NCBI GenBank assembly: GCA_016550425.1
Contig: JABXGS010000157.1
Coordinates: 1 to 17,147 of the forward strand
Source of the DNA: an archaeon
Lineage (GTDB): Archaea > Asgardarchaeota > Hermodarchaeia > Hermodarchaeales > Hermodarchaeaceae
Reading direction: 5' to 3'
DNA length: 17,147 nt
The first letter of the stretch is position 1. Each line of letters starts with the position of its first letter. The translations under genes and the position numbers were made by a program. Positions 5,942 through 13,145 of the stretch are shown piece by piece. The notes under the pieces were generated by a model, which worked only from the letters and a program-made list of their open reading frames with translations, did not search any database and was not told the DNA's origin.

Positions 5942-7318
5942 TTTCTTTTTCAGATGTGCTGGAATGATGTACTTGTCAGGGGCTGATTCGATGGGCTTCA
6001 AGTAGGCTTGAAGTGGTTTAGGTATTAAGATCCGTCCATCCTCTTGCATGTTATTTTCCAGAATAGCAGTGATGGATCGTGTAGTAGCAATGACCGTAGA
6101 GTTAAGTGTATGGACGAACCCTTTGGTGGGATGGCCTCTGGTTTCTGCGTAACGGGTATTTAGCCGGTAGCTTTGGTAATCCGTGCAATTACTACAAGAT
6201 ACAAATTCCCGATAGCGGCCTTGTGAGGGCATCCAGAGTTCAAGGTCATAAGTCTTTGCGGCTACGCGGCTGAAATCGCCACTGGGTAATATCACGATTC
6301 TGAAGGGTATGCCTAAGGGTCTCCAAATTTCTTCTTCGATGGCTATCATTTTGTCAATCCAGGTCCAAGAATGCTCGGGGAGACAGAAGACAAACATTTC
6401 CACCTTAGAGAATTGATGGACTCGGAAGATACCTTTTGTGTCCTTTCCGTGGGCACCGGCTTCTTTGCGATAGCAGGGACTATAACCGGCAAATTGGAGG
6501 GGCAGTTCGTCGATTTCAAGTACTTCATTCATGTATTGGGCAGCTATCGGATGTTCAGAGGTTGCAATCAAATAGAGGTCTTGGTCTTCGAGCTTGTAGA
6601 GTGAATCTTCAAAAGCGCCAATGTCTATGACACCGCTATAGGCTGCGTAATTGAGCATATTAGGTGGGATGATGGGTGTGAACCCATGTTTTGTGATATT
6701 ATCAAGTGCATAAAGAGCCAGAGCAAGATCCAACCAGACAATATCATCCATGAGGTAATAGAATCGTGATCCCGCTACCTTCGCGGCTCGGGTGGTATCG
6801 ATGAGTCCAATTTCCTCTGAAATGTCATAATGGCTCTTTGATAGCCTATCGGTGGTCTCGTATTCAACCTTCAATCCCTGTGCAGCATCAAGGAATTGAT
6901 TTACATGATCCTTCCATACGTGGGGTTTCCCGATGTACTTGATAGGCTGCGCTTTGGTCTCGTCCATGCCATCAGGCACTGACTCGTGGACGATATTCGC
7001 GATGCCTCGTAATGCCTCCATCCTTTGAGTTTCGAGGGTCGCTAGCTGCTGTTCACCTTGGGATACTTTCTCTGAGAGCATCTTTGATTTCTTGATCAGG
7101 GCTTCTCGTTTGGTCTTATCTTTGGTTTTACCAATCTCTTTAGCCACCTGATTTCGCTCTTGCTGGAGTTCAGCTAGTTCAGTTCGCGTTTTTCGCCAAG
7201 CCTCATCCAATTGCATAGCCTCATCAACGATGGTGGTATTTAATCCACGCCGTTGCTGAGATTTTCGAAGAATCTCAGGATTCTCACGAACAGCAGTCAG
7301 TATTGACCACGCACTCAC
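5939..7318 (-). CDS. serS: Seryl-tRNA synthetase (standard type)
   Basis: This class II synthetase of 459 residues charges tRNA-Ser. Residues about 30-105 form the antiparallel coiled-coil arm, rich in Lys, Glu and Gln, that grips the long variable arm of tRNA-Ser. The catalytic core has TSEHPIA (253-259), motif 2 YRKEAGAHGKDTKGIFRVHQF (starting at 283), SCSNCTDYQSYR (374-385) and motif 3 NSTVIATTRSITAILENN (406-423) with R414. This is the common SerRS, not the rare methanogen form with its zinc-binding insertion. The GTG start is supported by GAGG at 8-base spacing (7330-7327). The gene lies 97 bases downstream of the toroid-protein gene. Confidence 0.96.
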   Translation of the reverse strand: MSAWSILTAVRENPEILRKSQQRRGLNTTIVDEAMQLDEAWRKTRTELAELQQERNQVAKEIGKTKDKTKREALIKKSKMLSEKVSQGEQQLATLETQRMEALRGIANIVHESVPDGMDETKAQPIKYIGKPHVWKDHVNQFLDAAQGLKVEYETTDRLSKSHYDISEEIGLIDTTRAAKVAGSRFYYLMDDIVWLDLALALYALDNITKHGFTPIIPPNMLNYAAYSGVIDIGAFEDSLYKLEDQDLYLIATSEHPIAAQYMNEVLEIDELPLQFAGYSPCYRKEAGAHGKDTKGIFRVHQFSKVEMFVFCLPEHSWTWIDKMIAIEEEIWRPLGIPFRIVILPSGDFSRVAAKTYDLELWMPSQGRYREFVSCSNCTDYQSYRLNTRYAETRGHPTKGFVHTLNSTVIATTRSITAILENNMQEDGRILIPKPLQAYLKPIESAPDKYIIPAHLKKK

Positions 7319-7415
7319 TTTTGTCGCCTCGGAAAGGACTCAACGCCCTACTACTAAAAAACCTTCCCTCCACTACAACACAAAGACCTTTGCTAGAACA
7401 GGGGCTTCTTAGGGA

Positions 7416-8606
7416 TTAGAACCATTCTGCCCGACGAGCGATAATAATGCAAAGGACCAGGATAATGACAACAACTGCTATTGCGACAATCCACCACGGA
7501 AATATGAAAAGATCCGGACCAATGGGAACAAGTAGAGTGTCAAGTTGATCTAGTAAGGCTAGCGTTGATACCGCGAAATTCGATTGAGAAGCAAAGCCTG
7601 AAGCACCGGCAATGTCAGCAAATCCCCCGTCTAGAGTCTGTGTGCTCAGAACCCATCCTGTGACATCTTCAGCAGTTATCTGGCTACTAGCATCAAGAAT
7701 TTGCAAACCAGCGACGGCATAGAACGTCGCCAAATGGGTTGCTACAGGATTGTCTGGTGTGTTGCTAAATCCACCAAAAAACTGAGGATAGTTTGTGTCT
7801 TCGCGATAATGGAGAAGTATGTACTCAATTGCTGCAGTTTGGTTAATAGTAGAGAGTGCTCCCAGAATTTCAAGGGATTGTAAGGCCATATAGGTAGTTT
7901 GTAAATCTGCGTTGGTGCTATTCCGACCATTGGCGAATCCTCCATAACTAGGGGAGGCGGGATTCGACAGGAGTTGACTGGAATTAAGCCAGCTTACTGC
8001 TAATGAAGTGTTCATTTGTGAGATGGCGTTATAGATCTCTAGAATTTGAATAGCAGCAAAGGTTGCGGAGACAGTTGCCGTGTTGATTTGGATATTTTCA
8101 GTAAATCCGCCAACTGTATCTGGGTACAATGTAGCATTTGTGCGTTGAAGGTCAATAGTAAAGTTTACTAGAATCGTTGAGTCGATGCTTTGTGTTCGAT
8201 TCAGTCGTTCAAGTGCTTGTACTGCAAAGGCACTGGCAGTTAAAGTGGCATTCGGATAACTCGAGTACGGAAGGAACCCACCATAGTTAGGATCGGTGTC
8301 TGTTTCATTGATAAAGAGGCTGCCAACCCATGCAGTCATATTTTCGATAAGAAGGCGGTCAGGCAGGAGTAAATCTGCACCAATCCAAGCGTCAAGAGTA
8401 TCTAAAATATTGGCAATGGCAAAGGTGTTTGACATAGTTGGGACAGTGGCGCCCGGGTGTTGAACGGCACCGCCAGAGTGGTCCAAACAGGATACTGAGA
8501 AAATAACTATTGCATCTTGGCGTGTTGGCGCTGCCATGGCAGTCATTGGGCTAGCCATGATGAGGATGAATAACCCAAGAATTAGAGTGCTAGATAACCT
8601 TCGCAA
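7416..8606 (-). CDS. Secreted, membrane-anchored prenyltransferase/squalene oxidase-repeat (alpha/alpha toroid) protein
   Basis: The product has 396 residues. It starts with a signal peptide (MRRLSSTLILGLFILIMASP and on to about residue 25) and ends with one transmembrane segment (about 368-389) followed by RRAEWF, so the bulk faces outside. Between them lie repeats of about 50-57 residues, each with a G-G-F turn at 109, 166, 222, 278 and 327 followed by a helix of the type T-x-x-A-x-x-A-x-x-x-L-x-x-L. This is the prenyltransferase/squalene oxidase repeat that builds an alpha/alpha toroid. The zinc ligands of protein prenyltransferases and the DxDD motif of squalene cyclases are absent, so it is probably a binding or surface protein. 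About ten N-x-S/T sequons suggest heavy N-glycosylation. The TTG start has GGAGGA at 7-base spacing and a TATA-like box upstream. A run of six T lies about 55 bases past the stop and could end transcription. Confidence 0.8.
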   Translation of the reverse strand: MRRLSSTLILGLFILIMASPMTAMAAPTRQDAIVIFSVSCLDHSGGAVQHPGATVPTMSNTFAIANILDTLDAWIGADLLLPDRLLIENMTAWVGSLFINETDTDPNYGGFLPYSSYPNATLTASAFAVQALERLNRTQSIDSTILVNFTIDLQRTNATLYPDTVGGFTENIQINTATVSATFAAIQILEIYNAISQMNTSLAVSWLNSSQLLSNPASPSYGGFANGRNSTNADLQTTYMALQSLEILGALSTINQTAAIEYILLHYREDTNYPQFFGGFSNTPDNPVATHLATFYAVAGLQILDASSQITAEDVTGWVLSTQTLDGGFADIAGASGFASQSNFAVSTLALLDQLDTLLVPIGPDLFIFPWWIVAIAVVVIILVLCIIIARRAEWF

Positions 8607-8613
8607 GCAATGG

Positions 8614-8619
8614 TCCTCC
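8614..8619 (-). promoter_or_regulatory. Ribosome-binding site fixing the TTG start of the toroid-protein gene
   Basis: GGAGGA on the minus strand stands 7 bases before TTG at 8606. No ATG or GTG in frame is as well placed, and the reading from this TTG gives an intact signal peptide. Confidence 0.7.
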
Positions 8620-8646
8620 GAATTCAGGTGTACGGACGTTCACGGC

Positions 8647-8656
8647 AAAATATACC
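8647..8656 (-). promoter_or_regulatory. TATA box for the toroid-protein gene
   Basis: The minus strand reads GGTATATTTT, about 45 bases upstream of the TTG start, in the 74-base gap after trxB. Transcription would begin near 8625, leaving a leader of about 19 bases that contains GGAGGA. Confidence 0.5.
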
Positions 8657-8680
8657 TTAAAACCTTGTGGTCAGTGGCAA

Positions 8681-9604
8681 TTATTCTACAGGTCTCACTG
8701 TTAACCAATGGGTGACTGCTTTTACTGCATCACCACAAGCTCGAACGATTTGCCGTGGTTCTCCGGTGATATCACCAACGGCATACACACCGGGCATATT
8801 GGTCTGTTGATGGGCATCGGTTGTGATATTGCCTTTCTCATCCAAGTTGACCCCGACTGGTTCACAGAAGGAACTGTTGGGGGTGCATCCGACAGCGATG
8901 AATACACCATCGGCATCCATGGTAAAATCCTTCTTTGTCTTTTTGTTGTGTAATTTGACACCAGTGACTCCGTCCTCACCTAAGATTTCAGTTAATATGG
9001 TATCCCATAAGATTTCCACATTGGGGAGAGCAATGAGGCGGTCAGCATAGGTTTGCTCAGCTCGGAGTTTATCGCGGCGATGTACTAGATACACCTTCCC
9101 TACGATGTTTGCCAGAAAGAGGGCATCCATGGCTGCAGTATTGCCTCCGCCGATCACAAAGACGGTTTTTCCACGATATAATGGACCATCACAGGTTGCG
9201 CAATAACTAATTCCGCGACCATGATACTCTGATTCACCGGGAACCCCAAGTTCGGCATCACAAGCGCCCATCGCTAGAATGACGGCAGGCGCATGAAACT
9301 CTTCACCTTCCCCAGTGACAACAATTTTGGTCGATTTCGAGAACTTGAACTCCTCAACAGGAGTCATTTCACGGATTTCTGCTCCTGCGTTTTGAGCTTG
9401 GGTTTTCATCTTCATGGTGAGGTCGCCGCCACTGATTTTTTCAAAACCTGGATAGTTTTCGATTTCCCACGCGTTCATCATGCGACCACCACAGATTCCT
9501 GCTTCTAAAATTACGGCTTTCAAGCCCATTCGTGCAGCATATAATCCTGCAGTCATCCCCGCTGGTCCACACCCAACTATGATGAGGTCACGTTGTTCTG
9601 CCAT
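8681..9604 (-). CDS. trxB: Thioredoxin reductase (NADPH or NADH)
   Basis: This low-molecular-weight flavoprotein has 307 residues, a typical length. The FAD-binding Rossmann motif is at 8-19 (IIVGCGPAGMTA), and the redox-active CATC (C135 and C138) lies in GISYCATCDG. The pyridine-nucleotide domain has VIGGGNTAAMDALFLA followed by VHRRDKLRAE, a basic pair that favours NADPH in this family. The second FAD motif is MPGVYAVGDITG near the C-terminus. It reduces thioredoxin or a similar dithiol protein in the cytosol. No thioredoxin gene is present in the window. The ATG start has GAGGCG at 8-base spacing and a TATA box about 40 bases upstream. Confidence 0.95.
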   Translation of the reverse strand: MAEQRDLIIVGCGPAGMTAGLYAARMGLKAVILEAGICGGRMMNAWEIENYPGFEKISGGDLTMKMKTQAQNAGAEIREMTPVEEFKFSKSTKIVVTGEGEEFHAPAVILAMGACDAELGVPGESEYHGRGISYCATCDGPLYRGKTVFVIGGGNTAAMDALFLANIVGKVYLVHRRDKLRAEQTYADRLIALPNVEILWDTILTEILGEDGVTGVKLHNKKTKKDFTMDADGVFIAVGCTPNSSFCEPVGVNLDEKGNITTDAHQQTNMPGVYAVGDITGEPRQIVRACGDAVKAVTHWLTVRPVE

Positions 9605-9611
9605 TTTATTT

Positions 9612-9632
9612 CGCCTCAGTTTCTCTGAGACG
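9612..9632. repeat. Short inverted repeat at the trxB transcription start, possible operator
   Basis: CTCAG (9615-9619) and CTGAG (9625-9629) are separated by five bases and flanked by CG (9612-9613) and CG (9631-9632), which also pair. The element lies between the TATA box and the ribosome-binding site of trxB and covers the expected transcription start, a common position for archaeal repressor sites. It is short enough to be chance. Confidence 0.3.
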
Positions 9633-9639
9633 GGCGGTC

Positions 9640-9649
9640 AAATATATGT
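9640..9649 (-). promoter_or_regulatory. TATA box for trxB
   Basis: The minus strand reads ACATATATTT, centred about 40 bases upstream of the trxB ATG. Transcription would start near 9619, giving a leader of about 15 bases that holds the GAGGCG site. Confidence 0.5.
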
Positions 9650-9692
9650 AAGTTTTGGCTTTCCACGTTGCATTAGAAAAAGTTGGCAGAGA

Positions 9693-10310
9693 TTATAGTT
9701 CTTGGATTTTCCCCTGTGCGGCTTCTTCGAGTTTTTCAACCGCTTCCTTATATCCACCTGCATAAATGATGTCACCGGGGAGTAGTTTAAATCGTCCTCG
9801 CGGATCATAGGTCCAATTATTATTGCGTTTAACAGCGAAGATGCGTGTGCCATGGTCTTCTAACCGGAGTTGGCCTAGTGTTTTATTCGCGAGAAGCGAG
9901 CTCGGGTCAACGATTTGGCGACTTACTCGTTCATCAGCGTCTTTTAATGCAAGACGCATGAGTGGGTGGACATCAACACCACGAAGGACAATTTCAGCCA
10001 TTTGAGCAGCGGCGTCGGCAAGGTTTTCTGCGGCAACACCTAGGCGGATGAGACCCAAACGGCGTTTTTCTTCGCCTTCTTCTAATTCTAATCGTAAGAC
10101 TTCAAGTTCGAACTCGGTGTGAAAACTGTCAAATTTTTCTTCCAATTCAAAAATATCTTCAGCAATATCCTTGTTGTTGGTCAGTAAGGCGGTGTATGCT
10201 AGGTTGATGAGAAGCTCCGAGGTGTCTTTCATTTGAATTAGCATCGCTAGGATGCGTTCTTCTGGTGTTTCTTCTCCTGTGGGTGTCTTAAGCAATCTCT
10301 TCAAGCTCAC
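9693..10310 (-). CDS. PhoU-TrkA_C domain protein, second of a tandem pair
   Basis: The product has 205 residues. A PhoU-like helical bundle covers about 15-130 (MKDTSELLINLAYTALLTNN, then AEDIFELEEKFD). A TrkA_C (RCK C-terminal) domain covers about 137-200: KTLGQLRLEDHGTRIFAVKR, WTYDPRGRFKLLPGDIIYAG, then a closing helix. TrkA_C domains bind small ligands and usually regulate ion channels or transporters; no membrane partner is fused or adjacent here. The gene overlaps the end of its upstream paralogue by 23 bases. Its GTG start lies inside that coding sequence, with AGAGG about 9-10 bases before it, so translation is probably coupled. The pair likely forms a hetero-oligomer. Confidence 0.85.
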   Translation of the reverse strand: MSLKRLLKTPTGEETPEERILAMLIQMKDTSELLINLAYTALLTNNKDIAEDIFELEEKFDSFHTEFELEVLRLELEEGEEKRRLGLIRLGVAAENLADAAAQMAEIVLRGVDVHPLMRLALKDADERVSRQIVDPSSLLANKTLGQLRLEDHGTRIFAVKRNNNWTYDPRGRFKLLPGDIIYAGGYKEAVEKLEEAAQGKIQEL

Positions 10311-10896
10311 CGGCAGCCAACCTCTGGAGTTTCTTTATACTATCCGCAGAACCTCGAGCAATAACTCGATCACCTTTGTACAATTCAAAGGATTCAGGTG
10401 GATTAATTGTCCAGCTTCTTTTTCGCTGAATCGCTATGATATCTGCTCCGATTTCTTCCTCAAGGTTAATGTCCGCTAGTGTCTTACTCACAAGCATTGA
10501 GTTTTTTAGGATAGTTGCTCGACCTACAATCTCATCAGCCTGACTCACTGCTAGCCACAGTATTCCTGGGATACCAATTTCATGTAGAACAAGTCCTGCG
10601 ATATCTGCTGCGGCGTCACTTACCTTATTGGCGGCTGAAGCTGTTTTCATGACACTTACAATCTGTTCGGCGTCTTTTTTATCTCGCACAGCTAACGATG
10701 CATTCATGAGTAGTAGATAGCTTAGATAATCAACACGCTCTTCCATGTCCATGACTTCTTCAGCAAGGTCTCGGTCATTGAACATGACCGCGGAATAAGC
10801 GAGGTCAATCATTAATTCACTCAGGTCTTTCATTTCCACTAATAGGTCGCGGACAGGGATGGGTTGATACTCAACTTCATGAAGTTCCTCTTGCAT
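10288..10896 (-). CDS. PhoU-TrkA_C domain protein, first of a tandem pair
   Basis: The product has 202 residues and the same design as the gene that follows it. PhoU-like helices cover about 15-120 (MKDLSELMIDLAYSAVMFND, AEEVMDMEERVD), and TrkA_C covers about 135-196 (KTLADINLEEEIGADIIAIQ, then WTINPPESFELYKGDRVIA). The shared MKD-x-SEL-x-I-x-LAY-x-A segment shows that the two arose by duplication, though overall identity looks modest. The ATG at 10896 lacks a strong ribosome-binding site; the codon was kept because the reading before the first PhoU helix is short and acidic, as expected. A role in ion transport or phosphate control is the usual guess for this architecture, and the sequence does not narrow it. 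Confidence 0.82.
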   Translation of the reverse strand: MQEELHEVEYQPIPVRDLLVEMKDLSELMIDLAYSAVMFNDRDLAEEVMDMEERVDYLSYLLLMNASLAVRDKKDAEQIVSVMKTASAANKVSDAAADIAGLVLHEIGIPGILWLAVSQADEIVGRATILKNSMLVSKTLADINLEEEIGADIIAIQRKRSWTINPPESFELYKGDRVIARGSADSIKKLQRLAAGELEEIA

Positions 10897-11003
10897 AACG
10901 GTGTCACGGGCTCCCAGAAAAGATGAAAGTCCATTACTTCCAATACGCTTTCTTTGAAGAACACGCTTTTCAGTGTTTCGAGTAATCTACTGATGCGCAG
11001 AAT

Positions 11004-11012
11004 CTTAATAGG
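11004..11012 (+). promoter_or_regulatory. Weak TATA box for the CDP-alcohol phosphatidyltransferase gene
   Basis: CTTAATAGG lies about 40 bases before the GTG at 11047, inside the 150-base divergent gap. Transcription would begin near 11033 with a leader of 14 bases or so. The same gap must also hold the promoter for the PhoU-TrkA_C pair, for which I see no clear box. Confidence 0.3.
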
Positions 11013-11046
11013 CACCTGATTACAAGGGTCTCATCTCTCGAAGAGT

Positions 11047-11718
11047 GTGGTCTCAGTGGTAATTGGTCGTATCAAGGAGCAATTCAAACGCGTGTTTGCG
11101 CCGATCGCACGGGTTGTCGCAAAATCTAAAGTTCCCCCCAATGCCTTGACACTTCTAGGACCCGTGGTTGCGACCATAGCCGCTTGGATGTATTTTCAGC
11201 AGCAATTGGCACTAGCCCTCCTTCTCCTTCTATTATCTGGGTTTGTGGATGCTCTTGATGGCGCAGTTGCCAGAGCTACAGGAAAAACCTCTCCATTCGG
11301 TGGTGTGCTAGACAGTATCTGTGATCGATATAGTGATGCAATAGTGTTATTCGGGATTATCCTTGGAGGCTGGGTCTCCACAATCTGGGGCATCATTGCC
11401 ATCATTGGAAGCTTACTTGTGAGTTATGCTCGAGCACGAGCAGAAGCCGCAGGAGTCACTCAATTAGGAATTGGACTGGCTGAACGCCCTGAACGCCTAA
11501 TCATCATTATGGTAGTAACCTTACTTCAGTATCTGACAATTCTAGGCATCCTATTCACACCGCCCCTCTTTTATGGCATTGATAATTGGATAGCCTATGG
11601 TATTATCCTAGTAGCGATTCTTGCACATATTACTGTCATTCAACGAACAATCGCGGCATATCGTGCATTGTCTAAGATGGATTCAGAGTCTTCACCAGAA
11701 GCACAAGATACTCCCTAG
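11047..11718 (+). CDS. CDP-alcohol phosphatidyltransferase, probable archaetidylinositol phosphate synthase
   Basis: This membrane enzyme of 223 residues has about six hydrophobic helices. The family signature D-x2-D-G-x2-A-R-x8-G-x3-D-x3-D is complete: D68, D71, G72, A75, R76, G85, D89 and D93. It binds the metal and the CDP-linked lipid. The later GLAERPERLIII segment (about 142-153) is typical of the archaeal group that joins CDP-archaeol to inositol 1-phosphate, hence the proposed name; other head groups remain possible. The first codon is GTG at 11047, with another GTG at 11056. The 3' end overlaps the convergent PadR gene by 47 bases. With the UbiA-family enzyme it gives two steps of archaeal lipid synthesis in this window. 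Confidence 0.85.
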   Translation: MVSVVIGRIKEQFKRVFAPIARVVAKSKVPPNALTLLGPVVATIAAWMYFQQQLALALLLLLLSGFVDALDGAVARATGKTSPFGGVLDSICDRYSDAIVLFGIILGGWVSTIWGIIAIIGSLLVSYARARAEAAGVTQLGIGLAERPERLIIIMVVTLLQYLTILGILFTPPLFYGIDNWIAYGIILVAILAHITVIQRTIAAYRALSKMDSESSPEAQDTP

Positions 11719-12058
11719 CCTGCTCCAAAGTAAGTCGACCACTATCTGTAATCCGATAATATTTCCGGGTTGGTCTGCGTCCTTCTTTACGTTCTCCACT
11801 TAATTCAACGAGACCATCACGTTGCAGCTTATACAACAATACATAGGCCGTTACAGATGCAATTTCTACTCCGTAGTGGTCTTTTATTGCTCCCTGTAAT
11901 TCATAAGCAAAGTAATCCCGCTCTTCCAAAAGAGTAAGAACATACAACCAAAGATTCTCTTTTGTTGTACGAGTAATTAGCCGTCTCATCGCTTTCGTAG
12001 CATGATTCGAATATTTCTTAAGAGCTTGAAGAAATTCAACGTTATCTGTCATAATCAC
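11672..12058 (-). CDS. PadR-family transcriptional regulator
   Basis: The product has 128 residues. A winged helix-turn-helix covers about 36-110: NLWLYVLTLLEERDYFAYEL, a recognition helix ASVTAYVLLYKLQRDGLV, then a wing with RRPTRKYYRITDSGR. The last is the PadR wing, ending in Y-x-I-T-x-x-G. The short C-terminal helix (LTLEQAREYLVLLVKTL) would dimerise. The first 30 residues are a basic extension. The start may be GTG 12058 or ATG 12052. It lies 15 bases after trmY, so the two are probably co-transcribed. Its ligand and target are unknown; PadR proteins often repress a neighbouring gene or their own. Confidence 0.85.
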   Translation of the reverse strand: MIMTDNVEFLQALKKYSNHATKAMRRLITRTTKENLWLYVLTLLEERDYFAYELQGAIKDHYGVEIASVTAYVLLYKLQRDGLVELSGERKEGRRPTRKYYRITDSGRLTLEQAREYLVLLVKTLNPS

Positions 12059-12073
12059 CAGAATCCCATAGCT

Positions 12074-12703
12074 TCATTTCGATTTGTAACGACTCATTAA
12101 TTCACGTAGAAATAAACTAATTACGTGACTTCCCAAAAGGCTTCGCGTTCCGATACTAACCTCTTGTATTGGATACGAATAGAGGCATTTTTCGTGATCA
12201 CCAGAAAGCCCCTGATCATCTCCAAGAATGAGGACAAGTGGTTGGTTCAAATTCAACTTTACTTCTTGAAGCGGTTTTCCAGATTCAACCAGATAGAGAA
12301 TTTGTTTTTTATCAGCAATAACGGCCTCTAAGGTTTCTTTGAAGCTCTGCGGGTATATCGAAAACTGGGGCCATTGAGGGCTTTGGCCAGCGCCTTTTGT
12401 TCGATAATGATGCAATATCTCTTTCAGAATTATGGCACATTCTAATTCACTTTCAGGAAAGTGATTTGCATTACCAAAGTTAACACAAATTCGAAGGGGC
12501 GGATTTGGCGGACCTCCCAATACTGCGTTAACCTGAATAGAGGGAGCTAGCTTTGGAACGGTTCGATATGAAGAGAGAAGGATTCGGCAGACAACATCGA
12601 GTCGGCCACTAGTTCCAGGGACATCACGAATAAGAAATTCATCGGAGGTTCGTGTTCGTAACGCATCAACTACAAAAGACAGATTCAGAAAACACCCCTC
12701 CAT
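12074..12703 (-). CDS. trmY: tRNA (pseudouridine(54)-N1)-methyltransferase TrmY
   Basis: The product has 209 residues and belongs to the SPOUT methyltransferases. The N-terminal segment SFVVDALRTRTSDEFLIRDV leading to PGTSGRLDVVCR matches the TrmY opening (…DLPGAGRLDVLCR). The AdoMet-binding knot is made by LVLILGDDQGLSG (156-168) and VSIGTRSLLGSHVISL (182-197), with the usual Gly-rich loops. TrmY makes N1-methylpseudouridine at position 54 of archaeal tRNA. ATG at 12703 gives the expected N-terminus. A strong GGAGGGG lies at codons 2-3, but no ATG, GTG or TTG follows it at good spacing. It is 50 bases downstream of S26e and 15 upstream of PadR on the same strand. Confidence 0.88.
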   Translation of the reverse strand: MEGCFLNLSFVVDALRTRTSDEFLIRDVPGTSGRLDVVCRILLSSYRTVPKLAPSIQVNAVLGGPPNPPLRICVNFGNANHFPESELECAIILKEILHHYRTKGAGQSPQWPQFSIYPQSFKETLEAVIADKKQILYLVESGKPLQEVKLNLNQPLVLILGDDQGLSGDHEKCLYSYPIQEVSIGTRSLLGSHVISLFLRELMSRYKSK

Positions 12704-12753
12704 CCGCTAGTAGTCCCTGGCGGATTAACTCCTGCCTATCAACTAGTCACCTT

Positions 12754-13026
12754 TCATCCTTTGCGGTCTTTTCGACTTCGAATAGTAACCACACCTCGGT
12801 GAACAGCACAGCTAACGCAATACCACTTGGTTACACGACGAGCAGGAATGAAGGTGCCTGAACGACGAAGCTCCCGCGCCATCTGCGGGTCCACAAAAGA
12901 AGCACGTGTAGTTCTTTTCTTCGCTTTATCACGTGGTACTACTTTGCCACACTGGCTACACTGAACTGTGGCTCCACGACCGGTCGAACCCTTTGTTCGA
13001 CCACCACTTTTCCGTTTCGATGGCAA
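12754..13026 (-). CDS. rps26e: Small ribosomal subunit protein S26e
   Basis: The protein has 90 residues and opens with PSKRKSGGRTKGSTGRG, the typical S26e start. A zinc ribbon is formed by C23-x2-C26 (VQCSQCGKVVPRDKAKK) and C70-x2-C73 (WYCVSCAVHRGVV). The FVDPQMARELRRSGTFIP stretch is also diagnostic. I chose TTG at 13026 because homologues begin at PKKRKSGGR or the like, and because GAGATGAT (7 of 8 matches to the anti-Shine-Dalgarno complement) stands 6 bases before it. The GTG at 13050, which adds eight residues, has no such site. S26e lines the mRNA exit channel of the small subunit. It occurs in TACK archaea, Asgards and eukaryotes, so it is useful for placing the organism. Confidence 0.93.
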   Translation of the reverse strand: MPSKRKSGGRTKGSTGRGATVQCSQCGKVVPRDKAKKRTTRASFVDPQMARELRRSGTFIPARRVTKWYCVSCAVHRGVVTIRSRKDRKG

Positions 13027-13032
13027 TATACA

Positions 13033-13040
13033 ATCATCTC
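13033..13040 (-). promoter_or_regulatory. Ribosome-binding site deciding the S26e TTG start
   Basis: GAGATGAT on the minus strand matches the archaeal Shine-Dalgarno stretch GAGGTGAT at seven of eight bases and is 6 bases from TTG at 13026. It overlaps the stop codon of the short leader ORF. Confidence 0.6.
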
Positions 13041-13081
13041 GAATATTCACGGTGGTCGCTGTTAGCTGCTAATTCAGCCAA
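13034..13081 (-). CDS. Candidate leader peptide upstream of S26e
   Basis: A 15-codon ORF begins with TTG at 13081 (or GTG at 13087, 17 codons) and encodes MAELAANSDHREYSR. The site AGGTGATC (13095-13088), a perfect 8-base complement to the archaeal 16S rRNA end, stands 6 bases before the TTG. The ORF stops 7 bases before the S26e start and its stop overlaps the S26e ribosome-binding site. It may couple or tune S26e translation. No similar peptide is known to me, and a chance match is possible. Confidence 0.35.
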   Translation of the reverse strand: MAELAANSDHREYSR

Positions 13082-13145
13082 GTCCACGATCACCTGAGTG
13101 GAGCATGCCACCTTACTTCAAAAACTTTGTGCTAACACACGCCAG

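Noticed and set aside
7416..8606. Active protein prenyltransferase or squalene cyclase
   Set aside because: The zinc ligands and the DxDD acid motif are missing, and the protein is exported, away from the usual substrates.
9612..9632. Hairpin in the trxB message hiding its ribosome-binding site
   Set aside because: The TATA position puts transcription start near 9619, so one arm would not be transcribed; a DNA-level operator is the better reading.
10946..10985. Direct repeat ACGCTTT and loose inverted repeat AACAC/GTGTT in the divergent gap
   Set aside because: The units are only 5-7 bases with mismatched flanks, and such matches are expected by chance in 150 bases.
12754..13050. S26e starting at GTG 13050
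   Set aside because: The extra eight residues do not resemble S26e N-termini and the GTG lacks a ribosome-binding site, whereas TTG 13026 has one and fits the family start.
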